A stretch of 64,000 nt of DNA from Chenggangzhangella methanolivorans (lineage in GTDB: Bacteria > Pseudomonadota > Alphaproteobacteria > Rhizobiales > Methylopilaceae). Each line of letters opens with the position of its first letter. Within the stretch, counting starts at the first letter, position 1. This document shows, in pieces, positions 35,901 through 44,721 of this stretch. The stretch lies in assembly GCF_019797865.1 (NCBI RefSeq), contig NZ_CP081869.1:5036501-5100500 (forward strand), in the 5' to 3' direction. A program made the position numbers and the translations under genes. The notes below the pieces were generated by a model that saw only the letters and a program-made list of their open reading frames with translations, searched no databases and was not told the DNA's origin.

Positions 35901-36130
35901 AGCGAGGGGATCTGGCCGAGCTGACGTTCGAGCGGCGCGGTGACGAGCTTGGCCATCGTCTGGGGGTTCGCGCCGGGCAGGCGCGTCGTCACCTGGATGG
36001 TCGGGAAGTCGACCTGCGGAAGCGAGGAGACGGGCAGCTTCAGATAGCCGAGCACGCCGACCAGCAGCACCGCGATCGCAAGCAGCGTGGTGGCGACGGG
36101 GCGTGCGATGAAGGGCGAGGAGACGCTCAT
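32981..36130 (-). CDS. RND efflux transporter, MdtC/MuxC type
   Basis: An intact 1049-residue RND pump. It starts MSVSSPFIARPVATTLLAIA; the periplasmic porter subdomains follow TM1, and TM4 carries the proton-relay acidic pair in LVVGAGFVVDDAIVMIENIQRHIEDGEHP. The C-terminal half repeats the layout (LIGIILLMGIVKKNAIMMIDFALDAE). The second copy of the pump is the frameshifted gene at 29762. The operon reads nodT-MFP-RND-RND on the minus strand. Substrate not predictable. Confidence 0.93.
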   Translation of the reverse strand: MSVSSPFIARPVATTLLAIAVLLVGVLGYLKLPVSSLPQVDFPTIQVTTRLPGANPQTMAKLVTAPLERQLGQIPSLATMTSASSFGFSRITLRFDLDRDIDGAAQDVQAAINAANSTLPSDLPYPPVFAKVNPANTPVLTVALTSDTMPIRDVSDLADTLVAQRLAEVVGVGRVSVGGGVKPAVRVQADVRRLAAYGLTLSQLRTAVAGASVAGPKGSIDGDRQSFTISANDQIETAKAYREVIVTTNNGVPVRLRDVADVIDGVEDENVAATHQGKPAIVIDVQRQPGANTVETVETLRKALPEIQRAMPAGVKVDVVDDRTDTIKASIHEVEITLALSVGLVILVVLVFLRTLRATLIAGVALPLSLIATFAVMWGFGYSLDNLSLMALVVGAGFVVDDAIVMIENIQRHIEDGEHPLKAAYEGAREIGFTIVSLTASLVAVFIPLLFMSGLIGRVFREFAATLTIAVVVSMVISLTLTPMMCSRLLKAPKHGETSRLGKAAEAATTRFIERYRRSLLMVLRHQGLTLLVTLATLLATGWLYVVAPKGFLPAQDSGLISATLEASQDVSFSELKTRSTTAVAEIREDPAVRSVVSVLGVGEQTPTSNAGRLTIVLKPHAERDASAEEVIARLSRRLSALPDLSIVFQATQDLQISTRVSRARYQYTLTDSDPRELAENANKLVERLRASPALRNVGSDARAGGLQAKVTVDRIAAGRLGVTVQSIADALYDAFGQRQISTIYGQANQYRVVLEASKDDARDVSAIGRLYVTPTAATSETTTSAATSTNDTIRAPVPLSAVARVDLEPADLVVTNEEQFPANTISFDLAENASLSDAVAAIEEAEAEIDLPSTVVGRFAGDAAEFAESLAGQPALVLAAVIAIYIVLGVLYESFIHPFTILSTLPSAGLGALIALELFGLDLSIIALIGIILLMGIVKKNAIMMIDFALDAERERGMAPQDSIVEAAVLRFRPIMMTTLAALLGALPSRIATGPGAELRVPLGVTIIGGLLLSQLLTLYTTPVVYLAMERLRERWFGGAKPVAEPAE

Positions 36131-36138
36131 GGACAGCG

Positions 36139-36258
36139 CCCTTGTCCCGGACTTGATTCGGGACCCAGAACCGACAGCGGTTCAAATCGACGCCTGGACT
36201 GGCCCGCCTTTTCCTCGGGCGGCATCGGTTCTAGGTCCCGGATCAAGTCCGGGACAAG
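36139..36258. repeat. Family A extragenic palindromic repeat, copy 3
   Basis: Arms 36139-36173 and 36226-36258, same family as 5993 and 29633 with a few changes (GATTCGGG for GATCCGGG). It sits between RND and MFP stop codons. Confidence 0.8.
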
Positions 36259-36330
36259 AAGTGCGGCGCTTCTCAGCCTCACCGCCCGGCGCCTTCCGCG
36301 CGGCGCTGCGGGCTCTCGCTCGACGGCGCG

Positions 36331-37539
36331 CTACCCGAAGCTCCGGGCGCATCCGTCTCCGGCTCCTGCGTCGCCCGGGGCGCCGACCGCGACCTTCGCG
36401 CCGGTCCTGAGCCGCGCGAAGCCGGTGGTGACGATCGTCTCGCCGGCCTCCAGCCCCTTGGCGATCACCGCGAGCTCGGCGTCCTGCCGCGTGATCTCGA
36501 CGGGCCGCTGCTCGACCGTCTGGTCGGGCTTCACCACGAAGACGAACGGTCCGTCCGGCCCCTGCTGCACCGCCTGGCCGGGCGTCGTGACGACGTCCTT
36601 CAGCACGTCGACCGCGGTCCGGATGGTGGTGAACTGGCCGGGCCAGAGCGCGAGCTCCTTGTTGTCGAAGATCGCCTTCAGCCGCACCGTGCCGGTGGTC
36701 TGGTCCACCTGGTTGTCGATCACCTCGAGCCGGCCGCGGTCGAGCGTCGTGCGTCCGTCGCCGGTCAGCGCCTCGACCGCGACGCTTCCGCGCGCCAGCG
36801 CACGGGTGATCGCCGGAATGTTCTGCTGCGGCAGGGTGAACAGCGCCGCGATCGGCTGCACCTGCGTGATGGTGACGATGCCGGTGGCGTCGCCGGCCGT
36901 GACGTAGTTGCCCTGGTCGACGCCGCGCACGCCGGTGCGGCCGGAAATCGGCGCGCGGACTTGCGTGCGGTCGAGCGTCGTCTTGGCCTGGTCGATCAGG
37001 GCGCCGTAGTAGCGGACCTGCGCCTCGAGCTGGGCGATGGTGGATTTCGCCGTGTCGGCCTGCTGCTGGGTGCCGTAGTCGTTCTTGGCGAGCCGCGAAT
37101 AACGCTCGAAGTCGCGCCGGGCGTTTTCGAGCTGCGCCTCGTATTGCGCCTTTTGGGCGACCGCCTGGTCGTACGCCTGATAGGTCGCCGGATCGATGCG
37201 GGCCAGCACGTCGCCGGCCTTCACGTCCTGTCCCTCGCGAAACGCGACCTCGACCAGCACGCCCTCGACCTGCGCTCGGACAGTCGCCGTGTTGGGCGCC
37301 TGGAACGAGCCGACGCCTTCGAGGAAGACCGGCACGTCCCGACGCGCGGCCTTCGTCGCGATCACCGGCGTCGGTTCGTCGCCAAGCCCGCCGCGCCGTC
37401 CGCCGCGGCGCGGCTGCTCGGCGCCCGCGCCGCTGTCCCGCGAGGCGAGAAGCGCCGTCGGCCAGTATTTTTCCGGCAGGAGCTTCCACGCCGCCACGCC
37501 GGCCGCGACGATCAACAGGAGGACGACGAGCTTCCGCAT
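36331..37539 (-). CDS. RND periplasmic adaptor (MdtA-type MFP)
   Basis: A 402-residue membrane-fusion protein. N-terminal signal/anchor (KLVVLLLIVAAGVAAWKLLP), lipoyl half-domains (VFLEGVGSFQAPNTATVRAQ and VRAPISGRTGVRGVDQGNYV), an alpha-helical hairpin between them (residues about 130-190, NARRDFERYSRLAKN), and beta-barrel and proximal domains (ATGIVTITQVQPIAALFTLP; DVLKDVVTTPGQAVQQGPDG). It shares a TGATG overlap with the upstream nodT gene and feeds the two RND genes downstream; an intergenic repeat precedes these. MdtA-like family is clear; partner substrates are unknown. Confidence 0.92.
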   Translation of the reverse strand: MRKLVVLLLIVAAGVAAWKLLPEKYWPTALLASRDSGAGAEQPRRGGRRGGLGDEPTPVIATKAARRDVPVFLEGVGSFQAPNTATVRAQVEGVLVEVAFREGQDVKAGDVLARIDPATYQAYDQAVAQKAQYEAQLENARRDFERYSRLAKNDYGTQQQADTAKSTIAQLEAQVRYYGALIDQAKTTLDRTQVRAPISGRTGVRGVDQGNYVTAGDATGIVTITQVQPIAALFTLPQQNIPAITRALARGSVAVEALTGDGRTTLDRGRLEVIDNQVDQTTGTVRLKAIFDNKELALWPGQFTTIRTAVDVLKDVVTTPGQAVQQGPDGPFVFVVKPDQTVEQRPVEITRQDAELAVIAKGLEAGETIVTTGFARLRTGAKVAVGAPGDAGAGDGCARSFG

Positions 37540-39022
37540 CAGCGTGACACCGCCGAGACCGTGAAGGCCGGCAGCGGACCGCCGACGGAGCCGGCGGGCT
37601 GACCCGAGCCCGCCCAGCCGCCGCCGAGCGCCTCGAACATCGACACGAGCGCCTGGTAGCGGGCGAGCCGCGCGGTGACGAGATTGTCCTGCGCGTCGAA
37701 CAGCGTCTGCTGGGTGTTCACGACCGTCACGATGTCGACGGCTCCTTCCTTCAACTGCGCGGAAGCGATGTCGTAGGCTTCGCGCGCGCTTTTGACCGCC
37801 GCCTCCTGCAGTCGCACCTGCTCGGCGCTCTTGCGCACCGCGATCAGCGCGTTCTCGACGTCGACCAGCGACTGCGTCGTCGCCTTGCGATAGGCGAAGA
37901 GGTTCTCGCGGAACTGGCCCTTGGCGAGATCAAGATTGCCGGGCAGCGTCTGGTCGAGGATCGGCTGGGTCACGCCGGCGGCGAGCTGGTAGGCGACGTT
38001 GGAGCCCGAGATCAGCGTCTTTAGCGCCGTGCTTTCGAACCCGCCCTGGCCCGTCAGGGTGAACGACGGCAGAAAGGCGGCGCGCGCGGCGGTGATGTCG
38101 GCGTCGCTCGCCGCGAGCGTCGCCTCGGCCTGGCGGACGTCCGGGCGGCGGAGGAGAAGGTCGGACGGCATGCCGGGCCGCACCGCGGCGCCTTCAGTCC
38201 CGCGAGCCTGCCGCCCTTGATCGAGACCCGCACCGGAGGCCGGCCGAGCAGCAGCGCGATCGCGGTCTCGTTGGTGCGCACCTCCTCCTCGATCGGCGGG
38301 ATGGTGGCGCGCTGCTGGTCGAGAATGGCGCGCTGCTGCGCGCGGTCGAGCGCGGTCGCCGTTCCGACGTCGAGCCGTCCCTGGATCGCGTCGAGCACGG
38401 TCTGGGCGGATTTCACGTTGCCGCGCGCGATCGCGAGCCGCTCCTGCGCGGACATCAGCGCGAAATAGGTGTTGGCGACGCTCGTCGTGACGCCGAGCGC
38501 CACCACCTCGGCGTCGAAGCGCGCCGCGACGGCGGTCGCCTGCGCGGACCGTACGCTCGCGCGGTTCCGGCCCCAGAAATCGAGTTCGTAGCTGGCGTCG
38601 AGGCCGAGCTGATACTGGCGGACGACGCGGTTGCCGGTCGCGGCCGGCTGCATGCTGGCCTGTCCCGAACCGCTCACGAGCGGAATGAGGCTCGCTCCGT
38701 TAATGCGCACCTGCGCGTCGGCCTGCTCGATCCGACCCTTCGCCGCGCCGATGTCCTGGTTGGAGCGCTCGGCCTCCTCGACGAGGCTCGTCAGCTCCGC
38801 CGATCCGAAGCCCCGCCACCATGCGGCCGCCGGCCAGACGGGTTTGGGGTCGCGCACGTCCTTCCACCCGGTCGGCGCGTCGACGCCGAGCGGCGGTCGG
38901 TTCCATTGATCGGCGCAGCCGGCGAGCCCGAGCGCGCCGGCGATGGCTGTCGCGAGCCTGAGCCCCCTCAATCCCAGCAAACTGGTCGCCTCGCAGTTAC
39001 GCATGCACGCTGCGCGTTTCAT
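37539..39022 (-). CDS. NodT-family outer membrane efflux lipoprotein (frameshifted)
   Basis: Two frames joined near 38188 give about 494 residues. A signal peptide ends in a lipobox (ALGLAGC), so the mature protein is lipid anchored. The first half has the OEP repeat (NQDIGAAKGRIEQADAQVRI; LGLDASYELDFWGRNRASV), and the second half continues with LLLRRPDVRQAEATLAASDA and AYDIASAQLKEGAVDIVTVV. One G is missing in GCGCC-GCGGTGCGG, which restores KAPAVRPGMPSDLLL. First gene of the efflux operon, coupled to the MFP by a TGATG overlap. Confidence 0.85.
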
Positions 39023-39157
39023 CGCACGACCCGGACGGCGCCGCCATGGCGCGAAGGCGACACAGGCGAGGCGGAACGTGGCCGAAGGTTTCCTGAATGT
39101 CCGACTGTCACGCGGGTTTTGAACCAGTCCTGCGACCGCTCTCCCGATCGTGAGCCA

Positions 39158-39904
39158 TCAATCCGCGAGACCGCGCAGGAGCGGGACCGTGACCATGGCC
39201 TTTCCGGCGCCTGCGCCCGCGAGGTGGCGGGCGGGAGCGGTCGGCTCGCCAAGCTGGTCGAACACCGCGGCGGCGCCGGCGAAATTCTGGTCGTCGCTGT
39301 ACTCGCTCGGCGTGACGAGACAGCGAACGCCGGCGGCGCGCGCCGAGCGCAGGCCGTGGCTCGTGTCCTCGAACGCGATGGCGGCGGACGGCGGGACGCG
39401 CAGGCGCTCGAGCGCAAGCAGATAGACGTCGGGCGCCGGCTTCTTGGCCGGAGCCTCGTCGCCCGCCGCGATCGCGTCGAAGAGGTCTCGCCAGTCGTCG
39501 CCGATGGTCGCGGTAAGCAGCGCCTCGACGTTGCGGCGGCTGGTGGTGGTGGCGATCCCGATCCTGAGAGCCTCGCCGCGCGCCTCCCGCAACAGCCGCT
39601 CGACGCCCGGGCGCAGCGTCACCGCGCCGTCGCGCACCAGTTCGGCGTAGCGGACGTTCTTCGCCGCGTGGATCTCGTCGAGGCGGTCGAAGGCGCGGTC
39701 GGCGCCCTCGGGGCCGTCGAACTCGATGAAGTGCAGCAGCCGCTCCTTGCCGCCCATGATGCGGAGCAGCCGGCGATAGGTCGCGCGGTCCCAGTCCCAG
39801 GGCAGGCCGAAGGACGCGAAGGTGTCGTTGAGCGCCCGGCGGTGCGTCTCCTCGGTCTCGGCCAGCGTGCCGTCGACGTCGAAGATCAGCGCCTCGAGGG
39901 CCAT
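39158..39904 (-). CDS. cbbY: CbbY-type HAD phosphatase
   Basis: A 248-residue haloacid dehalogenase-like phosphatase. Motif I is LIFDVDGTLAETEETHRRAL, motif II IGIATTTSRRNVEALL, motif III KKPAPDVYLLAL and motif IV EDTSHGL. The cap is of the CbbY subfamily. CbbY removes phosphate from xylulose-1,5-bisphosphate, a RuBisCO inhibitor; it is common in cbb operons of proteobacteria. It follows rpe on the same strand (the rpe stop touches the start), so it is the last gene of the fbp-prk-rpe-cbbY operon. Confidence 0.93.
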   Translation of the reverse strand: MALEALIFDVDGTLAETEETHRRALNDTFASFGLPWDWDRATYRRLLRIMGGKERLLHFIEFDGPEGADRAFDRLDEIHAAKNVRYAELVRDGAVTLRPGVERLLREARGEALRIGIATTTSRRNVEALLTATIGDDWRDLFDAIAAGDEAPAKKPAPDVYLLALERLRVPPSAAIAFEDTSHGLRSARAAGVRCLVTPSEYSDDQNFAGAAAVFDQLGEPTAPARHLAGAGAGKAMVTVPLLRGLAD

Positions 39905-40587
39905 CAGGCGGCTTGCGTCTCGGAGGCCGCGTCCGCCGCCGCCCTGATCGCGGCGATGTGGCGGGCGTAGTGATCCGGCCCGTCCTTGAACACGGCGTTG
40001 CCGGCCACGAAGGTGTCGGCGCCGGCCGCCGCGCAGAGCGGCGCGGTTTCAGGGCTGACGCCGCCGTCCACCTGGACGCGGATCGGGCGGTCGCCGATCA
40101 TCTCTCGGATGCTCGCGATCTTGGGCAGCATCGCGGGGATGAACGCCTGCCCGCCGAAGCCCGGATTGACCGTCATGACGATGACCATGTCGATCCTGTC
40201 GAGCACATATTCGATCGCGCTCTCGGGCGTCGAGGGGTTGATGGCGACGCCTGCCTTCTTGCCGAGCGAGCGGATGAACTGGAGGGACCGATCGAGATGG
40301 GGGCCGGCCTCGGCGTGGACCGTGATCTGGTCGCAGCCGGCCTTGGCGAAGGCCTCGAGATAGGGGTCGGCGGGCGAGATCATCAGATGGCAGTCGAAGA
40401 AGGCGTCGGTCCAGCGGCGCAGCTTCTTCACGACCTCCGGCCCGAAGGTGATGTTCGGCACGAAATGCCCGTCCATCACGTCGAGATGCACCCAGTCGGC
40501 GCCGGCGGCGACCACGGCGGCGGTCTCCTCGCCGAGCTTCGAGAAATCGGCCGAGAGGATCGAGGGGGCGATGACGATATCGGACAT
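39904..40587 (-). CDS. rpe: Ribulose-phosphate 3-epimerase
   Basis: A 227-residue TIM-barrel enzyme interconverting ribulose 5-phosphate and xylulose 5-phosphate. N-terminal APSILSADFSKLGEE, the metal-binding DWVHLDVMDGHFVPN and later HLMISPADPYL and MTVNPGFGGQAF are the family signatures (His-Asp-His-Asp zinc/iron site). It lies between prk and cbbY in the Calvin operon, where it also serves pentose recycling. Confidence 0.97.
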   Translation of the reverse strand: MSDIVIAPSILSADFSKLGEETAAVVAAGADWVHLDVMDGHFVPNITFGPEVVKKLRRWTDAFFDCHLMISPADPYLEAFAKAGCDQITVHAEAGPHLDRSLQFIRSLGKKAGVAINPSTPESAIEYVLDRIDMVIVMTVNPGFGGQAFIPAMLPKIASIREMIGDRPIRVQVDGGVSPETAPLCAAAGADTFVAGNAVFKDGPDHYARHIAAIRAAADAASETQAA

Positions 40588-40667
40588 TCGGGTCGCTCAG
40601 GTCAGGCTATTGCGGCGCAACATGCTGTTAGACCGAATGACGGCCGAGGTGAAGCGCGCAGTCCCGC

Positions 40668-41548
40668 TCAGCCGATCTCCGCCCGCCGCTTCTTCTCGAC
40701 GAGGTTCAGGATCATCGGCGTCAGGATCAGCTGCATCGCGAGGTCGAGCTTCCGCCCGGGATCACGATCGAATTCGCCCGGGACATGAAGCTCCAGGAGA
40801 TCATCGAGAGCAGATACGGAAAATCGATGCCGTGCGGATCGCGGAAGCGGATCACCACCATCGATTCTTCCGCTGAAGGGATCGTGCGGGAGATGAACGG
40901 GTTCGACGTATCGACGGTCGGAATGCGCTGGAAGTTGACGTCGGTGGCGGTGAACTGCGGGCAGATGAAGTTCACGTAGTCGGGCATGCGCCTGAGAATC
41001 GTGTGGGTCACGTCCTCGGCGCTGTAGCCGCGGTCGTTCTTGTCGCGGTGGATCTTCTGGATCCACTCGAGATTGATGACCGGCACGACGCCGACCTTGA
41101 GGTCGGCGTATTGCGCGATGTCGATGCCGTCGCCCATCGCCGCGCCGTGGAGCCCCTCGTAGAACATCACGTCCGTGGGCGCGGGCAGGTCGGTCCAGTC
41201 GGTGAAGGTTCCCATCGGCTGGCCGAACTGCTGGGCCGCGATTAGGTCGTGGACATAATGGCGCGAGCGGCCTGTCCCGGTCTCGGAATAGCTGCGGAAC
41301 AGCTCCTCGAGCTCGGCCATCAGGTTGGCCTCGTGGCCGAAATGCGAGAAGTGGTGGTTGCCCGCCGCCTCCTGCTCCAGCGCGTGCCGGCGCATGCTCT
41401 CGCGGTCGTAGCGATGGAAGGCGTCGCCCTCGACGAACGCCGCCGCGATGTGCTCGCGCCGGAAGATCTGCTCGAAGGTCTGCCGCACCGAGGTCGTGCC
41501 GGAGCCCGACGAGCCGGTGACGGAGATGATCGGAAAACGGACCGACAT
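40668..41548 (-). CDS. prk: Phosphoribulokinase (frameshifted)
   Basis: Class I (bacterial octameric) phosphoribulokinase of about 293 residues from ATG 41548. It phosphorylates ribulose 5-phosphate to RuBP. P-loop VTGSSGSGTTSVRQTF, FVEGDAFHRYDRESMR and YEGLHGA near residue 130 are signatures. Near 40752 the frame shifts; restoring one G in GGCGG-AAGCTC joins SIVIPGG to KLDLAMQLILTPMILNLVEKKRRAEIG, the expected C-terminus. The cbb operon here has fbp and prk but no RuBisCO, so rbcLS must be elsewhere in the genome. Confidence 0.93.
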
Positions 41549-41565
41549 GAGCGCGACGCCGGCCG

Positions 41566-42582
41566 TCAGGCCAGGAAGAGGCCGCGCTTGGCGAAGAGCG
41601 GCGACGACGACGAGGAGCGCGCGGGCTGCTCGTAATAACGGGCGATCCGCTCGACCTCCTCGGCCGAGCCCGCGATCAGCGCGGCGCGCTGGTGCAGCTT
41701 CTCGGGGATGAGGTCGAGAACGCGCGTCGTCCCGTCGGTGGCCGCGCCCCCGGCCTGCTCGCACACGAAGGCGATCGGGTTGCACTCGTAGACGAGGCGC
41801 AGGCGGCCCTGGCCGTAGCCCTCGCGCGCGTCGCCCGGATAGAGATAGACGCCGCCGCGCACCAGGATGCGGAAGACGTCGGCGACCAGCGAGCCGACCC
41901 AGCGCATGTTGAAGTTCTTCTCGCGCGGGCCCGTGTCGCCGGCGAGGCAGTCGGCGATATAGGCCGACATCGGCTCGTTCCAGTGGCGCTGGTTCGAGGC
42001 GTTGATCGCGAACTCCTTGGTCTTCTCGGGGATCTTCACGTCCTTGTGGGTCTGCAGGAACGCGTTCGAGCCATGGTCCAGCATGAAGACCTGCGTGCCG
42101 GCCCCCACGGTCAGCACCAGCGCGGTCGCGGGCCCGTAGACGATGAAGCCTGCGGCGAGCTGGCGCGAGCCCGGCTGGAGGAAGGTGTCCTCGCCGATGT
42201 TCGGCAGCACGCCGAACAGGGTGCCGATCGACACGTTGGTCTCGATGTTGGAGGAGCCGTCGAGCGGGTCCATGGCGACGGCGAGCGGGCGGCCCTCGTC
42301 GAACACGACGACGTCTTCGGCCTCCTCGGAGCCGACGCGCGCGACGGGCGTGTCCTTGAGGACTTCGAGGGTCATCTCGTGGGTTCGGACGTCGAGCGCC
42401 TTCTGGGTGTCGCCGCCGGCGTTGCCGCCGATCGCCGCGGCCATGTCGCCCTCGAGCGCGCCGCGGCCGACGACCAGAGCGATCCTGCGGCCGGCCTCGC
42501 ACATCGCGAGCACCGTCTTTGCGACGTCGCCGCGTCCCGCGTCGTCGCCCGCCCAGCCGGCGAGATAGGCCTCAAGCGTCAT
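41566..42582 (-). CDS. fbp: Class I fructose-1,6-bisphosphatase
   Basis: ATG 42582 (an alternative GTG lies 12 bases upstream) gives 338 residues. FBPase class I motifs are DPLDGSSNIETNVSIGTLFG (metal and lithium site) and YPGDAREGYGQGRLRLVYECNP. Conversion of fructose-1,6-bisphosphate to fructose 6-phosphate, shared by the Calvin cycle and gluconeogenesis; also likely to cleave sedoheptulose-1,7-bisphosphate. First gene of the leftward cbb operon (fbp-prk-rpe-cbbY). The longer frame to 42645 adds a probable non-coding leader. Confidence 0.96.
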   Translation of the reverse strand: MTLEAYLAGWAGDDAGRGDVAKTVLAMCEAGRRIALVVGRGALEGDMAAAIGGNAGGDTQKALDVRTHEMTLEVLKDTPVARVGSEEAEDVVVFDEGRPLAVAMDPLDGSSNIETNVSIGTLFGVLPNIGEDTFLQPGSRQLAAGFIVYGPATALVLTVGAGTQVFMLDHGSNAFLQTHKDVKIPEKTKEFAINASNQRHWNEPMSAYIADCLAGDTGPREKNFNMRWVGSLVADVFRILVRGGVYLYPGDAREGYGQGRLRLVYECNPIAFVCEQAGGAATDGTTRVLDLIPEKLHQRAALIAGSAEEVERIARYYEQPARSSSSSPLFAKRGLFLA

Positions 42583-42830
42583 GGTGTCAGCCACGTAAGG
42601 TCTCCTGAGCGCGCCTGCGCCGCACCCTTCCAGTCTCGGCGCCACCTAGCCCTGCGGATCCGCTGCGCGACAACGCAGCAGTTTGTCGTAAAGGCCTTGG
42701 AGGCGAGCCTGAAAAAGCGTCGATCACGATAAAGGTTCAGGGACGGGCATGCGAAAAGCCGCCCCGCGCCCTGCAAGCCTCATATACGGATTGCTCAGCT
42801 AAGCCAAATCCCCTAAAGCGCTGTTTCAGT
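42583..42830. promoter_or_regulatory. Divergent cbb operon/cbbR promoter region
   Basis: 248 bases between the fbp start (leftward) and cbbR (rightward). It should hold CbbR binding sites. I see a 5-5-5 palindrome TTCAG-TATGT-CTGAA (42825-42839) that overlaps the cbbR start codon, plus TGAA/TTCA half-sites around 42710-42740. CbbR sites are usually T-N11-A, and I cannot assign one with confidence. Confidence 0.4.
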
Positions 42831-43772
42831 ATGTCTGAAGACCTGATCCGCTCGCTGACAGTGAAACAACTACGCGCGCTCGCCGCCGTGGCGGAGACGG
42901 GCGCGGTGAGCGCGGCCGCGCGCCGACTGGGCGTCACGCCGCCGGCCGTGACCATGCAGGTCCAGCTACTGGAGGCTGCGACCGAGCTGCCGCTGCTCGA
43001 CCGTTCCGGCGACAAGTTCCGCCCGACGGACGCCGGCCGCGAGGTCGTCGAGGCGGTCGGCCGGATCGAGTCCGCGATCCGCGACTGCGTCGCGGCGCTC
43101 GAGGCGATGAAGGGTCTCGAGGGCGGCCGGGTCTCGGTCGCGATCGTCTCGACCGCGAAGTATTTCGCGCCCATGGCGCTCGGCGCCTTCGCGCGCGCTC
43201 ATCCGAAGGTCGAGCTGAGCCTTGCGGTCGGCAACCGCGCCGACGTGCTGAACCTGCTGCGCGGCGACAAGGTCGACGTCGCGATCATGGGGCGGCCGCC
43301 GGAGGACATGGAGACCATTCGCACCGTCATCGGCGACCATCCGCACATCGTCGTCGCGCCCATCGACCATCCGCTGGTCGGTCGCCGGGTGCAGCCGCAT
43401 GAGCTCACCGGCCAGGTGTTCCTGATGCGCGAGGCTGGCTCCGGCACCCGCGCGCTGATGGAGCGGCTGTTCGCCGAGCGCAAGGTCGAGGCCAAGAGCG
43501 GCATGGAGATCGGCTCCAACGAGACGATCAAGCAGGCGGTGATCGCGGGGCTCGGCCTCGCCTTCATTTCGGCGCACACCGTCGCGGCCGAAATCGCCGA
43601 CGGGCGCCTCGCCCAGCTCGACGTCGAGGGCCTGCCGATCATGCGCCAATGGCATGTGGTGCGCCGCGCCGGCAAGCGCCTCACTCCGCCGGCGGCCGCC
43701 ATGAGCGCGTTCCTTTCCGAGCGCGGCGCCGAGTTTCTCCCCAGCATCGTCCGCGTCGAAGCGGAACCTTAG
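42831..43772 (+). CDS. cbbR: LysR-type regulator CbbR
   Basis: A 313-residue LysR-family protein. N-terminal HTH (VAETGAVSAAARRLGVTPPAVTMQ) and a substrate-binding domain (LVGRRVQPHELTGQVFLMREAGSG; NETIKQAVIAGLGLAFISAH). CbbR controls Calvin-cycle operons and responds to RuBP, NADPH or similar metabolites. Divergent orientation from fbp is the usual arrangement. The start ATG 42831 is at a 15-base palindrome. Confidence 0.93.
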   Translation: MSEDLIRSLTVKQLRALAAVAETGAVSAAARRLGVTPPAVTMQVQLLEAATELPLLDRSGDKFRPTDAGREVVEAVGRIESAIRDCVAALEAMKGLEGGRVSVAIVSTAKYFAPMALGAFARAHPKVELSLAVGNRADVLNLLRGDKVDVAIMGRPPEDMETIRTVIGDHPHIVVAPIDHPLVGRRVQPHELTGQVFLMREAGSGTRALMERLFAERKVEAKSGMEIGSNETIKQAVIAGLGLAFISAHTVAAEIADGRLAQLDVEGLPIMRQWHVVRRAGKRLTPPAAAMSAFLSERGAEFLPSIVRVEAEP

Positions 43773-43852
43773 AAGCCCCGCGCGCGTCTTTGACAGACAG
43801 TCTTGCGATCGGCCGGTCCTGGCGTCGCGACTGTGGGTGGAGTTCTCCGCGC

Positions 43853-44209
43853 ATGCGCGTCCTGATCGTCGAGGACGAGCCGGTCATCGCCCTCGAAATC
43901 GAGGCGATCGTGCTCGACCGACTGCCGAGCGTCGAGACCGTGGTCGCCTGTTCCGTCCGCGATGCGCTGAAGATCGTAGACGGCGCGCCTCTCGACCTCG
44001 CATTTCTCGACATCGACGTGACGGACGGGAAGACCTATTCGCTCGCGCTCGAGCTCAGGCTCAAGCATGTGCCGTTCGTGTTCGTCTCCGGGGCCGACCG
44101 CGGCGAAGCCCCTGACGAGCTCAAACTCGAGCGCAGGGTCCCAAAACCGTTCAGGCCGGAATCGATCGCCCGCGAGCTCGACGCGCTGGCGCGCAAGGAC
44201 GAGAGCTGA
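43853..44209 (+). CDS. Single-domain response-regulator receiver protein
   Basis: ATG 43853 yields 118 residues forming just a receiver domain: acidic cluster VLIVEDEPVIALEIE, phosphoacceptor Asp in LDLAFLDIDVTDG, conserved Thr/Ser in FVFVSGADRG and Lys in RRVPKPFRPESI. No output domain follows. No kinase is adjacent. Such single receivers in alphaproteobacteria act by protein contacts, as in FixJ-like or general-stress networks. The long frame upstream to 43649 is not coding. Confidence 0.85.
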   Translation: MRVLIVEDEPVIALEIEAIVLDRLPSVETVVACSVRDALKIVDGAPLDLAFLDIDVTDGKTYSLALELRLKHVPFVFVSGADRGEAPDELKLERRVPKPFRPESIARELDALARKDES

Positions 44210-44212
44210 GCC

Positions 44213-44716
44213 TCAGCCCGTCCCGTCCGGCCGCCAGGGCTGCGCGAGCCGCGAGAACCCCTGGTCGCCGCCGACCGCCGCCGCGTCGCGGATCGATCGG
44301 CCGTCGAGGATGAGGTCGGGCCGGACCTCGGCCAGCGGCGTCAGCACGAAGGCGCGGTTGAACATTTCCTTGTGGGGGATGATCAGCCGCTCGGAGCGCA
44401 CCTGCGTCTCGCCGAGATAGAGGATGTCGATGTCGATCAGCCGCGGACCCCAGCGGAACGTGGTCTCGCGCCCGAGCTCCGCCTCGACGCTCTGGGTGAA
44501 GGCGAGCGCTTCGTCGGCCGAAAGCTCCGTGCGGCCGACCGCGCAGGCGTTGGCGAACCAGTCCTGGTCAAGATAGCCCCACGGGGCGGTGCGCCAGATC
44601 GAGGACGCGGCCACGAACGAAAATTCCGGCCCGGCGAACAGACGTTCGAGCGCGCGCCGGACGTTCTCGATCTTGTCCCCGACATTGCTGCCGAGGCCGA
44701 GCCCGATCTCGGTCAT
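44213..44716 (-). CDS. folK: 2-amino-4-hydroxy-6-hydroxymethyldihydropteridine diphosphokinase
   Basis: A 167-residue HPPK that transfers diphosphate from ATP to 6-hydroxymethyl-dihydropterin. Motifs: GLGLGSNVGDKIENVRRAL, SSIWRTAPWGYLDQDWFAN, and FRWGPRLIDIDILYLGE. It follows folB by 5 bases and ends an operon beginning with mfnD-like and mfnF-like genes, which links pterin precursor synthesis to C1 cofactor genes. Confidence 0.95.
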   Translation of the reverse strand: MTEIGLGLGSNVGDKIENVRRALERLFAGPEFSFVAASSIWRTAPWGYLDQDWFANACAVGRTELSADEALAFTQSVEAELGRETTFRWGPRLIDIDILYLGETQVRSERLIIPHKEMFNRAFVLTPLAEVRPDLILDGRSIRDAAAVGGDQGFSRLAQPWRPDGTG

Positions 44717-44721
44717 TTCGC

